Below, piece by piece: positions 16,280-27,215 of a DNA stretch of 50,613 nt. How positions within the stretch are numbered: position 1 is the stretch's first letter; the number at the start of each line of letters is the position of its first letter. The DNA comes from Phycisphaerae bacterium (lineage in GTDB: Bacteria; Planctomycetota; Phycisphaerae; UBA1845). A program made the position numbers and the translations under genes. The notes under the pieces were generated by a model. That model did no database searches. It saw only the letters and a list, made by a program, of their open reading frames with translations, and was not told the DNA's origin. The DNA lies in assembly GCA_029260135.1 (NCBI GenBank), contig JAJDDV010000187.1, forward strand, positions 1-50,613. The letters are read 5' to 3'.

Positions 16280-17011
16280 ATGCCTGACAAACGAACTCAT
16301 CGCGGACGTCATCCTGATGATGAGCGCCTTTTTGCGCCCGGCGTGCGGAGTGTTCTTTGCCAGGCGGTGGAGGAGTATTGCTGGTTACGGAGCCGGGGGT
16401 ACGCGCTGCCATCGTCGCTGAAGCTGGTCGGAGATCGTTACGACCTCACGGTTCGACAGCGGATGGCCGTTCGGCGGACAGCCTGCTCTGATGCGTCGTT
16501 GCCTGGACGAAAATCGCGCGAGGTCGCCCTCGGGGAGATTGCCGGGCAAGCCCTGGCGATCGACGGGTACAATCTTCTGATTACGATCGAGAGCGCTCTG
16601 TCCGGCGGAGTCGTCTTGGTCGGGCGTGACGGTTGCACTCGAGACCTGGCCAGCGTTCACGGGACCTATCGGCGCGTCGAGGAAACGCGGCCGGCACTCG
16701 CGTTGATTGTGGATCACGTTGCGGGGCTCGGGCCTTCTCGCGTGGACTGGTATCTCGATTCGCCGGTCTCGAATAGTGGTCGGCTCAAAGCGTTCCTTGC
16801 GGAAGTCTTGGAGGAGAAGACCTGTGAGGGCTGGAACATCGAACTGGTCGAGAATCCCGACAGGGTGTTGATCGAGCATGTCGGTGTTGTGGCCACGAGC
16901 GATTCGAACATCTTGGACCGGTGCGGAACGTGGGTGAATCTGGCAGCGACGATCATTGCCGGCTGCGTACCGGGCGCGTGGGTCGTTGATCTGGGCTCGG
17001 GGGAGAAGTGA
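16280..17011 (+). CDS. DUF434 family protein
   Basis: A 243-residue soluble protein. The segment VEEYCWLRSRGYALPSSLK, then VGDRYDLTVRQR, a central IDGYNLLITIESALSGG and the GCTRDLASVHGTYRR that follows match my memory of the DUF434 (PF04256) family found in archaea and scattered bacteria. No catalytic function is established for it; Asp residues in the DGYN and VDWYLDSPVSNSGR segments give a PIN-nuclease-like look, which is only a guess. The ATG at 16280 has no strong ribosome site (AGGGGCC is 10 nt upstream). It stands alone, 140 nt after the DUF2079 gene. Confidence 0.8.
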   Translation: MPDKRTHRGRHPDDERLFAPGVRSVLCQAVEEYCWLRSRGYALPSSLKLVGDRYDLTVRQRMAVRRTACSDASLPGRKSREVALGEIAGQALAIDGYNLLITIESALSGGVVLVGRDGCTRDLASVHGTYRRVEETRPALALIVDHVAGLGPSRVDWYLDSPVSNSGRLKAFLAEVLEEKTCEGWNIELVENPDRVLIEHVGVVATSDSNILDRCGTWVNLAATIIAGCVPGAWVVDLGSGEK

Positions 17012-17053
17012 CCCGGATCTTGAACCCCGAAGAAACTCAGACGCAAAGGTGTC

Positions 17054-17314
17054 GTGGGAGGTATCACCGTCCGGTCGGGACGCAGGAACCGCGAGTTCGA
17101 CGAGACTTTTCTTAGCGCGGTGAGCGAGGGTGGGCAAACTCGAAGGCTCACACCCATCTTCGAGAAGCTCGAAGGCAAAGTGCCGTATGACCACATCCGT
17201 TTGGTTGCGACGCCTATGGAGGTCTGCGACGAAGACGGACTGGACCTGCAGGTACTGAGCCCCCTCGGTCCCGCCTTCGCATGGGGAGAGGCGGTCATCG
17301 GGGCGTGCACCTAG
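17054..17314 (+). CDS. Possible small hypothetical protein
   Basis: A GTG-started frame of 86 codons with coding-like codon periodicity (many RNY and G/C-ending codons) and a moderately acidic product containing LTPIFEKLEGKVPYDHIRLV. There is no good ribosome site, no recognised domain and no partner. It follows the DUF434 stop by 42 nt. The alternative is that the 370 nt between DUF434 and the convergent yebC hold no gene. Confidence 0.35.
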   Translation: MGGITVRSGRRNREFDETFLSAVSEGGQTRRLTPIFEKLEGKVPYDHIRLVATPMEVCDEDGLDLQVLSPLGPAFAWGEAVIGACT

Positions 17315-17379
17315 AGTGCGTTCCCCACCGCGCCACGCCGCGGGAGAAGGTGTATCCAGATGCACCCTACGCCTTGAGG

Positions 17380-18132
17380 TCAGGAATCCTTGGCGAGTTC
17401 TGACATCACGTCGTCGGGGATGTTCGAGTTGCTGTAGACGGAGTCCGCATCGTCGTGTTCTTCGAGTGCGTCGACGAGTCGCATGACTTTTCGCGCGGCC
17501 GTCAGATCGAGCGTGATCTCGTTGTCGGCCACCATGGAGAGGTCGGCGTTCTCCACTTCGATGCCGGCGTCGGTCAGGGCGTTCTTGACGGTCTCGAAGG
17601 CGTCGGGGTCGGACGTAATCTCGTGGACTTCAGCCGACGAATTGACATCATCGGCGCCCGCTTCGAGCGCGATCTCCATCACCTGGTCTTCGGAGGCCTT
17701 GTCAGCGAGGATGATAATGACGCCTTTCTGATGGAACTGAAACGCGACGCAGTTGGTGGAACCGAGGTTTCCGCCGGCGCGTTCGAAGATCTTCTTGATT
17801 TCGGCGCTGGTTCGATTTCGATTGTCGGTGACGGCCATGCACATGACGGCGACGCCGCCGAAAGCGTATCCTTCGTAGAGGACCTCTTCGTAGTTTTCGC
17901 CTTCGAGTTCACCCGTGCCCTTCTTGACGGCCTTCTCGATGGTGTCCTTGGGCATGTTACCGCCCTTGGCCTTGTCGATGGCCAGGCGCAGTCGTGGGTT
18001 GTCATCAGGATTGCCGCCGTTCTTGGCGGCCATGGTGATGGCACGGGCGAGCTTGCTCCAGGCTTTGCCGCGCTTTGCGTCGAGGGCGGCCTTCTTGTGC
18101 TTGATCGTGGACCATTTCGAGTGTCCGGACAC
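17380..18132 (-). CDS. yebC: YebC/PmpR-TACO1 family protein
   Basis: A 250-residue member of the YebC/PmpR family. The start MSGHSKWSTIKHKKAALDAK is the family hallmark, followed by NPRLRLAIDKAKGGNMPKDT, YEGYAFGGVAVM and TDNRNRTSAEIKKIF. Members are described as DNA-binding regulators and, more recently, as factors that help ribosomes through proline-rich stretches like mitochondrial TACO1; the location beside nusA and infB favours a translation role here, which is an inference. Start is GTG at 18132 with GGAGGT five bases upstream. It begins 67 nt after the TPR gene stop and is probably the last gene of the nusA operon, though an own promoter in the gap is not excluded. Confidence 0.96.
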   Translation of the reverse strand: MSGHSKWSTIKHKKAALDAKRGKAWSKLARAITMAAKNGGNPDDNPRLRLAIDKAKGGNMPKDTIEKAVKKGTGELEGENYEEVLYEGYAFGGVAVMCMAVTDNRNRTSAEIKKIFERAGGNLGSTNCVAFQFHQKGVIIILADKASEDQVMEIALEAGADDVNSSAEVHEITSDPDAFETVKNALTDAGIEVENADLSMVADNEITLDLTAARKVMRLVDALEEHDDADSVYSNSNIPDDVMSELAKDS

Positions 18133-18199
18133 TTCACACCTCCGGTGTTGTCATCTGCTTTCGGCGCGTCGCGGTTGGACCGCGCCGTTCGTTGCTTCG

Positions 18200-21100
18200 C
18201 TACTTCTCGTCTTTCTTTTCCTGCTCGGTTGCGATGGGCGCAACGCCAGGCCGCCTCTTCGCCTGGACGTCGTCGATCTTCTCTTTGGTCGTATCGCGGA
18301 CGCGCTTTTCATCGGCACTGAGCAGTTGGTCCGCGTCGCGACCCTTCAGAATCTCCAATGACTTCTTCCACGCCTGCACCGATTTCTCCGGGCGTCCGAG
18401 CCGCCAGAGCACGTCGCCGAGATGATCCATAATCACGGGGTCCCGGCGGCGCTGGGCGTGGTTTGCCCGCTCAAGCCACTTCCTGGCGTCGTCGAATTCG
18501 CCTTTCTTGTACAGCAGCCAGCCGTAGGTGTCGAGATAGGCCCCCTGGAGCGGAGATCGGGAGAGTGAAAACCTGACCATTCGCTCGGCTTCTACCAGGT
18601 GGAGGCCTTCATCGATCCAGGCGTAGGCGACGTCGTTGTTGAGCGTGATGTTCTGGGGTCGCAGGAGCAGGGCTCGCTGGAGGACTTCGTTGGCTTTCTC
18701 TTCGTCTTGGTTGGCGCGGTGGCAGATGGCGAGGTATCGGAGGTAGCCGAATCGTTCGTCGGCGCCGCGAGCGGCCTCGAGCCATTCGGCGAGGAGTTCG
18801 TGGGCGGTGTCGAAGTCCTTGTCGCCGACGAGGAGCTGGATCTGGAAGTCTCGCAGGTCGAGCATGCGGGAGCGAAGCCGGGAGACAGAGAAGGGCTCGT
18901 TGGGCAGGCGGGTCCGCTGCTGCGTGGTCGGGGTGGGGATGGACTCATCCTCGGCATCGGGATCGCCGCGCCAGAGGGTCATGACCTCGTCGATGAGTGC
19001 ATCCACCAGATCGTGCGCATCCTCGAAACGCCCCGCTCGGCGCAGGAGGCCTACCATGAGGGTCTGCGAGGACTCCCGGTCCATGGTGTGGAGGAGGTGA
19101 CTGCGGATGAACTCCAAACCGTCGTCGACACGACCTGAGCCGGAGAGGATGTCTGCGAGGTAGGTGACGGTGGCATCGTTTTCGGGGTCGCTGTCGAGAT
19201 AGTCGAGCAGGAACTGGCTTGCGCGATCGTGCCGCTCGTCAGCGACGAGAGCGCGCACCACGTTCAAGAGGTTGTGCCAACTCGGCGTTTCTGCCTGGAT
19301 GGCTTCGACGATAGGAACGGCGAGGGCGGCTTTATCGCTGCGGAGGTACTCGCTGGCCAGGAAGAGGGTGAGATCGCGATCGTCCTTGTCGGCGTCGGCC
19401 CAGGTCTTGACCTGTGTCAATGCTTCTTCGTCGCGGTCGGCGTGGTGATAGGTGTCGACGAGCATCCGCCGGTAGCGGGATCGTACGGCGTCGTCCAGCT
19501 CCGGCGTGGCTTCGCCTGCGCGCGCGATTTGGAGGGCCTTCTCGTAGTCCTGAATCACCCAGTAGAGTTCGATGAGACCCAGCCATCGCTGCGATTGTCC
19601 CGTCGCGCGACTTCCGATTCGTTCTTCGTAGCCGACGCGCCAGGTGTGTCGGTTGGGTCGGCGGCGCATGAGATCTTCCAGGCGAACGGCCGCCTGCTCG
19701 AAGTCGAGGAGGCGGCGCGACGTGTCGACCAGTCCGAGTGCGGCCTCTTCGTTGTCAGAATCGATTTGGATGGCCCGAGAGAATGCGTGGCGGCGCGGTT
19801 CGGTTTCCTGATCGGGGTCGAAACTCTGGGCGACGGCGACCCAGGTGTCGGCGTCGGGACCATAGCGATCCATGGCTTCGAGCAGGAGGCGCCGGTATTC
19901 GGCGGTGTCCTGCTGCTTGAGATGCCCGAGGAAGGCCAGGCAGCGGGCGCGGACGAGCGGGGCCTTGGCTCTTTGTTTCAGCGCCTCCAACTGCTCGACG
20001 GCGACGTCGAGCCTTCCCTCCTCGAGATGGGTGGCGACCAGCATCTCTCTGGCGGCTTCGTGGTGGGGGTCTTGATCGAGAAGGACGCCGAGTAGCCTCC
20101 GTGCCTGGAGGCGCTGCCCGGAGCGCTGGTAGAGCGCGGCGAGTTCCATCATGGCGTCGCTGTTTTGACGATCGAGCTGAATGGCAGCCTGGAAGTGGCG
20201 TTCGGCCTTGCGGATATCGTCGAGGCGTTCGTAGACCCGCCCGAGCAAGAACTCGAGGCGGGCGTCCTGGTCGGAGGGGTCGTCGGATCGCTCCGCGAGC
20301 TGAATGGCCTCGTCGTAGCGGTAGAGGCGCAAGAGAAGCTGAGCGAGTGCGACGCGCGCGGGGAGGAGGTTCGGCGCGCGATCGTAACCGCTTCGCAGCC
20401 ACGTATGCGCGTCCTCGAGGCGACCGGCGGCCTGGGCGACGACGCCGCGCAGGTAGGCTTCGGTTGGTGACAGGGTGTCGTCCGTTGCGGCGAGGAGTAC
20501 GCGCACGGCGTCCTTATCGGCGGCGACCTGTGCGACTCTTCGCTCAAGCCCTGTGGCCTGGGTCGCGTCTCGATCGATCGCTTCGGCGCAGGTTCGAATC
20601 AGTCGTGTCCAGTCGGCTTGGGCGGTGTAAACGCCGATGAGCGCCTCACGAACGGCGGATTGGTCGGGGTTTGTCTCCAGGAATGTTCGCAGTGTGTCGG
20701 CGGCCTCTTCAGAACGACCGAGACGCGTCAACATGTCGGCCAAGTGGAGGATTGAATCGACGTCGTCGGGGTTTCGGGTCCGGTAGGCGCTGAGGTCATC
20801 GACGATACGGTCGCCGTGGCCGGACGCGCGGTGGATTTCAAAGAGCAGCTCGACGACGTCTTTGTCTCGAAGCGGTAGACGTCCTGCGGCGGCGAGCGCC
20901 GCTTTCAATCGATCCGCTTTCATCAACAGGCGGGCGTGGCGACAGCCAAGGACGACATCGTCGTGGGCGGCTTCGACAAGCGGGGCAAGGGCGTCCGCGG
21001 CTTCGGCAAATCGTCCGATCTGTTCGAGCAGGTCGGCTCGCGCGGCTCGTACGGTTCTTCCGCCAGCCTGTCTGAGCGTGGCGAGTTCGGGGTGGGCGAT

Positions 21101-21742
21101 GTCAGCCACGAGTGACGCCGTCTTGTGCTCAAACAGCTCGTACTGTGAGAGGGCGGCGGTCAGATAGCCTTCGCCCTCCAAGGTTTGAGCGAGGTGGTAG
21201 TGCGTGAGTGCGGCGACCTCCAGATCGTTGTCGATGTTGCTGCACCGAAGGGCGGTCCGCAAGGCGGTCAGGGCGTCGGCGGCGTCTGACGAAACGCGGT
21301 GGGCCCTTCCCAAGATGTAGTGGGCAACGGCGTCGTCGGGTTCGAGCTCGAGCGCGCGGGAGGCGTGTGTTCTTGCACGAACGATGTTGCCGGCTTCCCA
21401 ATGTAAGGTCGCGAGTGTGCGATGGATCAGTGGGTGCTTGGGGTCGTAACGCAGGGCTCGTTCGAGTTCGATGGCGGCCTCGGTGTATCGCGCCTCGGCC
21501 ATCAGTTCGCGAGCCTTTCGGATCTGGCGCACGGCGCGATCCGACGGCGGATCCGCGTGCAGCGAGCGCGGGGGTGTGGTAACGCGAGGCTCGATCTGAT
21601 TCAACGAGAGAAACGCGCGTGACGCATCGACGTCGGAGGCGGTCTTCTGTTGACGGCTGCTCCACGAGGCTCCCGTTGCGCAGGCGGAGATCGACACGAG
21701 AAGGATGGCGAGGCTACAGAGCGTTAGACGGCGATGATTCAC
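18200..21742 (-). CDS. Large TPR-repeat lipoprotein
   Basis: A 1180-residue protein. Residues 1-21 are a lipoprotein signal (LTLCSLAILLVSISAC) with the acylated cysteine at C21. The rest is helical-repeat sequence: tetratricopeptide units begin near residue 70 (ARELMAEARYTEAAIELERALRYDPKHP) and recur to the C-terminus (LGDVLWRLGRPEKSVQAW), perhaps 20 or more units. TPR arrays are protein-binding scaffolds, here on the periplasmic face of a membrane. The GTG at 21742 overlaps the upstream HhH gene stop (GTGA), which both fixes the start and couples translation; an upstream extension of 77 residues would overlap that gene heavily and lacks sense. It is unusual for such a large envelope protein to lie in a nusA-infB operon. 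Confidence 0.9.
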   Translation of the reverse strand: MNHRRLTLCSLAILLVSISACATGASWSSRQQKTASDVDASRAFLSLNQIEPRVTTPPRSLHADPPSDRAVRQIRKARELMAEARYTEAAIELERALRYDPKHPLIHRTLATLHWEAGNIVRARTHASRALELEPDDAVAHYILGRAHRVSSDAADALTALRTALRCSNIDNDLEVAALTHYHLAQTLEGEGYLTAALSQYELFEHKTASLVADIAHPELATLRQAGGRTVRAARADLLEQIGRFAEAADALAPLVEAAHDDVVLGCRHARLLMKADRLKAALAAAGRLPLRDKDVVELLFEIHRASGHGDRIVDDLSAYRTRNPDDVDSILHLADMLTRLGRSEEAADTLRTFLETNPDQSAVREALIGVYTAQADWTRLIRTCAEAIDRDATQATGLERRVAQVAADKDAVRVLLAATDDTLSPTEAYLRGVVAQAAGRLEDAHTWLRSGYDRAPNLLPARVALAQLLLRLYRYDEAIQLAERSDDPSDQDARLEFLLGRVYERLDDIRKAERHFQAAIQLDRQNSDAMMELAALYQRSGQRLQARRLLGVLLDQDPHHEAAREMLVATHLEEGRLDVAVEQLEALKQRAKAPLVRARCLAFLGHLKQQDTAEYRRLLLEAMDRYGPDADTWVAVAQSFDPDQETEPRRHAFSRAIQIDSDNEEAALGLVDTSRRLLDFEQAAVRLEDLMRRRPNRHTWRVGYEERIGSRATGQSQRWLGLIELYWVIQDYEKALQIARAGEATPELDDAVRSRYRRMLVDTYHHADRDEEALTQVKTWADADKDDRDLTLFLASEYLRSDKAALAVPIVEAIQAETPSWHNLLNVVRALVADERHDRASQFLLDYLDSDPENDATVTYLADILSGSGRVDDGLEFIRSHLLHTMDRESSQTLMVGLLRRAGRFEDAHDLVDALIDEVMTLWRGDPDAEDESIPTPTTQQRTRLPNEPFSVSRLRSRMLDLRDFQIQLLVGDKDFDTAHELLAEWLEAARGADERFGYLRYLAICHRANQDEEKANEVLQRALLLRPQNITLNNDVAYAWIDEGLHLVEAERMVRFSLSRSPLQGAYLDTYGWLLYKKGEFDDARKWLERANHAQRRRDPVIMDHLGDVLWRLGRPEKSVQAWKKSLEILKGRDADQLLSADEKRVRDTTKEKIDDVQAKRRPGVAPIATEQEKKDEK

Positions 21743-22395
21743 GATTTCTTCCCGGAGGCGGCTTTCCTGGTGGTTCGCTTCTTTCGTGTGACGGCGGAGC
21801 CTTTGAACGAACTCATGATCAGGCCGAATTCCTTGGCGTCCGTCGCGCTGATATGGCGCTCCAAGAAGGCCTGAACCTCGGCGCGTGTGGCGTTGGGGTG
21901 TACCAGTTCGGCCTTTTGAAGGGCCGCCAGGAGAGTATCGTTCACCGGAATGGCGTGCCCGCCCAGGCTCCAAAGAACGATGGCGGCGACGGCGTGGTCG
22001 TCGACGCCGTCGAGCTGCTCGAGGAAGTGGCGTGCTTCTCGTCGGGCCATTCCTTTGAGCCGGTCGAGCGACAGACGGTTCTCTCGATCATAGATCGCCT
22101 GCAGGGCTCGAATGAGCTGCTGGCATCGCTTCACGCCACTTGGGATGGCGTTGCCTGTGGCCTGGTTGAGCTCGAAGGCGCTGGAGACTCGGATCTCGTT
22201 CCAGTCGACCATGACATCGAACGCGCGGTCCACTGCGCGGGCGGCTTGTTCATCGCCGCACTCCACGCCGAGCACCGCGATGGCGAGTCGTCGGATCGGG
22301 TCGTCGGGCTCGGGAATATCGGGTTTCTCGACCGTACTACGGAATTTCGCGTAGGCTCTGGCTACGCGGGTGGCATACATCGTACCGTTCTTCAC
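21739..22395 (-). CDS. HhH-GPD-like (endonuclease III fold) protein, probably catalytically altered
   Basis: A 218-residue protein similar in layout to the endonuclease III / DNA glycosylase family. The helix-hairpin-helix LEQLDGVDDHAVAAIVLWSL and the following VNDTLL correspond to the LPGVGRKTA...VDTH region. The Lys that serves as nucleophile in bifunctional glycosylases is absent (GVDDHAVA), the Asp may be kept one residue shifted (NDT), and no C-terminal iron-sulfur cysteines are present. The C-terminus is a basic tail (RKKRTTRKAASGKK). It starts at GTG 22395 overlapping the rbfA stop (GTGA) and ends overlapping the TPR gene start. DNA binding is likely; enzymatic activity is doubtful. 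Confidence 0.65.
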   Translation of the reverse strand: MKNGTMYATRVARAYAKFRSTVEKPDIPEPDDPIRRLAIAVLGVECGDEQAARAVDRAFDVMVDWNEIRVSSAFELNQATGNAIPSGVKRCQQLIRALQAIYDRENRLSLDRLKGMARREARHFLEQLDGVDDHAVAAIVLWSLGGHAIPVNDTLLAALQKAELVHPNATRAEVQAFLERHISATDAKEFGLIMSSFKGSAVTRKKRTTRKAASGKKS

Positions 22396-22853
22396 TGCTC
22401 GTCTCCGCGTAAACGATCGTCGCTCTCATCGTCGTCGTTTTGCTTCCCGACCGTCGAATCACCGTCGGCGTCCGGTTCGGTTTCCTCATCGGCGTCAAGA
22501 TCGGGATCCAAGCGCCGATTCTCGGCAAGAATCTCCATCGTTCGCCGTACTCCCTTGACTCTTTCATCCACTTCGAAACGTAGCTCCGGACAATGGCGCA
22601 GCGGAACCGCGCCGGCTACAAGGCGCTGAATGTAGCCTCCGGCGTGCTGAATCGCGCGAAGCGTACGCCGCTCTGTCGCGTCGTCGTTGGTCACGCTCAG
22701 GAAGACCCTTGCGATGAGTAGGTCGCCAGTCATCTCGACGCGCGTAACGGTGGTCATGGGGTCGACGCGCGGATCATTGAGTTTATGAGCGATCGCCTCC
22801 CCGACGATCTGCCGCACGGCACTGGCTACTTTTTCTTTTCGATAGGGTCGCAT
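22392..22853 (-). CDS. rbfA: Ribosome-binding factor A
   Basis: A 153-residue RbfA, a KH-fold protein that acts in late 30S subunit maturation. The N-terminus MRPYRKEKVASAVRQIVGE, DPRVDPMTTVTRVEMTGDL and the VPLRHCPELRFEVDE segment are the usual landmarks. The last 35 residues are a strongly acidic, Asp-rich tail (DPDLDADEETEPDADGD) beyond the family core. The ATG at 22853 is used rather than one 21 nt upstream because it follows GAGGGG and matches the family start. The stop overlaps the HhH gene start. Position after infB and DUF503 matches the usual bacterial order. Confidence 0.95.
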   Translation of the reverse strand: MRPYRKEKVASAVRQIVGEAIAHKLNDPRVDPMTTVTRVEMTGDLLIARVFLSVTNDDATERRTLRAIQHAGGYIQRLVAGAVPLRHCPELRFEVDERVKGVRRTMEILAENRRLDPDLDADEETEPDADGDSTVGKQNDDDESDDRLRGDEQ

Positions 22854-22901
22854 AACCCCTCGCCCTCCGCCCAACGCCCTCCGTCCGGGACGTTTCAGGA
22901 A

Positions 22902-23183
22902 CTATCCATAGAATTCTCGCTCATACTCCAGGAGCGAGAGTTGGCCGACCCGGCGCACGGCATCGACGATCTTGTCCAATTGCGAGTGCAAGGACCGTGT
23001 ATCCTGGGAGACCATGGCCAGCCCCAACCTGCAGCGCTTCGGCGCGTCCTGGAAGTCGATTTCGGCGACCGATACGTTGAATCGGTTTCGCAGCCTTTGC
23101 TTGAGGCTGTGAATGACGCGTCGCTTGTCCTTCAAGCTCTGCGCGTCGAGTATGGCCACGTCGACGGTCAAGATTCCGACCAT
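22902..23183 (-). CDS. DUF503 (YlxP-like) protein
   Basis: A 93-residue protein of the DUF503 family. The pattern VGILTVDVAILDAQSLKDKR, VIHSLKQRLRNRFNVSVAEI and RCRLGLAMVSQD is the complete family signature. Members sit between infB and rbfA in many bacteria and are thought to act with ribosome assembly, without a proven activity. The ATG overlaps the last base of the upstream stop (TGATG arrangement, 23181-23185). It is 48 nt ahead of rbfA. Confidence 0.93.
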   Translation of the reverse strand: MVGILTVDVAILDAQSLKDKRRVIHSLKQRLRNRFNVSVAEIDFQDAPKRCRLGLAMVSQDTRSLHSQLDKIVDAVRRVGQLSLLEYEREFYG

Positions 23184-24361
23184 CAGTTCGACGTTTCATC
23201 GACAGCTCTGGTTGTAAACTCACCGTTTCGAATACCGATCATGAAGAGCCGCGTTTCGCCACTCGAGGTGGCGTAGGGAACGACTCCGATTCGTTCGAGC
23301 ATCTCGACGACGAACAGGTGATCGGTAGCGGGGACTTCCCAGAACTCGAGTTCGCCTCTGACGCTTTCCTTGTCGAACCCATACTTCGCGTTGGGCGGAA
23401 CGTAGTGCGCGACGATCGGTTCGATCGTCCAGTCATCCTTTCCGGGCGGGATGATTCTGGGCAGGAAAAGTGCGCGCACGCCCTTGGTTCGGCCTTCGCG
23501 AACGATAACCTCTCTGTATTGCCGAACGAGATAGATCTGGTCGAGCGTCTCGTGCACGAACACGCCATCGGCTTCGTCCGGCATGAAAAACTGCGAAATG
23601 CGACGACTCCGAACATGCTCGGGCGCATGGTGGATTCCTCGCCTGAAATCGAGATAGCGCTCGTACTCAGAGAGGGACTTGTCGTTGAGTCGTTTGTCGG
23701 TCCATGGCAATGAGACCTCGACGACGTAGGTATCGTCGGCGAGTTTCAGCCATTCGCCGTCGGCCTGTGCCCTGAGGCAGCCGGGCGTATCGCGAATGGT
23801 TCCGGTTGTGGGCGCGTCGAGTTCGGGCATCCAGAAGACCTGCGCGCCGTTTGGGACGGAACTGACAAAGAGTCCTGTTCTGTCGCCTCCGGCGAGAAGA
23901 CCGCCTTTGAACGCCCTGCTACGGGAGGGTCTCCCGGATGGGTCGGCTGTCTTCTCTGTGGTCGGTGTGGCGGCCGATGTCTGTTTCGCGCCTTTTTCGA
24001 GCGAGCCGGCAAACCGCTTGGCAATCCCGCCCTCTTCAAAGAGTGGGAGTACGAATTCCTTGCCGACCAGGATCAGGATCGTGAGCAGCGCGGCGGCATA
24101 GCACATTCTCAGAACAACGGAGAATGGGTCGGCCTGGGTGGGTGTTCGGTGGCGCCGAGCGAAAAAGCGTCGTCTCGGTTTTCGGCGTTTGCGGCCTGGT
24201 TCCGCCGGTTTGTCCACATCCGAGAAGAGAAAATCGAGATCCTGTCCGCGCGCGTCGGGGACGGCGACATCTTTGCCGCAGTACGTACAGCGGACGACGC
24301 CGCCGGTTTCTTCGTCTTTGGCGCGAACCGTGTGGCCACATTCGGCTTTGAATTCAATCAT
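23183..24361 (-). CDS. Zinc-ribbon, single-pass membrane protein of unknown function
   Basis: A 392-residue protein. Residues 1-40 form a CGH...CTYCG ribbon (EFKAECGHTVRAKDEETG then VVRCTYCGK) of the type seen in planctomycete regulatory or signalling proteins. A basic stretch (RKRRKPRRRFFARRHR) precedes a single membrane helix (CYAAALLTILILVGKEFVL, about residues 88-108), so residues from about 110 are probably outside the cytoplasm. That part contains FVSSVPNGAQVFWM, a PEGA-like or fn3-like beta motif, and ends with a beta-rich domain. The start at ATG 24361 is chosen because it opens the zinc ribbon; the reading frame extends to 24427. It ends at the DUF503 start and follows infB by about 85 nt. 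Confidence 0.75.
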   Translation of the reverse strand: MIEFKAECGHTVRAKDEETGGVVRCTYCGKDVAVPDARGQDLDFLFSDVDKPAEPGRKRRKPRRRFFARRHRTPTQADPFSVVLRMCYAAALLTILILVGKEFVLPLFEEGGIAKRFAGSLEKGAKQTSAATPTTEKTADPSGRPSRSRAFKGGLLAGGDRTGLFVSSVPNGAQVFWMPELDAPTTGTIRDTPGCLRAQADGEWLKLADDTYVVEVSLPWTDKRLNDKSLSEYERYLDFRRGIHHAPEHVRSRRISQFFMPDEADGVFVHETLDQIYLVRQYREVIVREGRTKGVRALFLPRIIPPGKDDWTIEPIVAHYVPPNAKYGFDKESVRGELEFWEVPATDHLFVVEMLERIGVVPYATSSGETRLFMIGIRNGEFTTRAVDETSN

Positions 24362-24446
24362 GATAATCGCCGCCGGGTAATACGGCGTACCGGCGCGAGA
24401 GTGTGGCATGAGCGATGACCGAATCACCGCGCGCCGGGAGGGCCGC

Positions 24447-27204
<2,758 letters not shown>

Positions 27205-27215
<11 letters not shown>

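Noticed and set aside
20587..20600. GGTTCGAATC at about 20591 as a tRNA T-arm
   Set aside because: It lies in the middle of the TPR gene, with no acceptor or anticodon stem around it.
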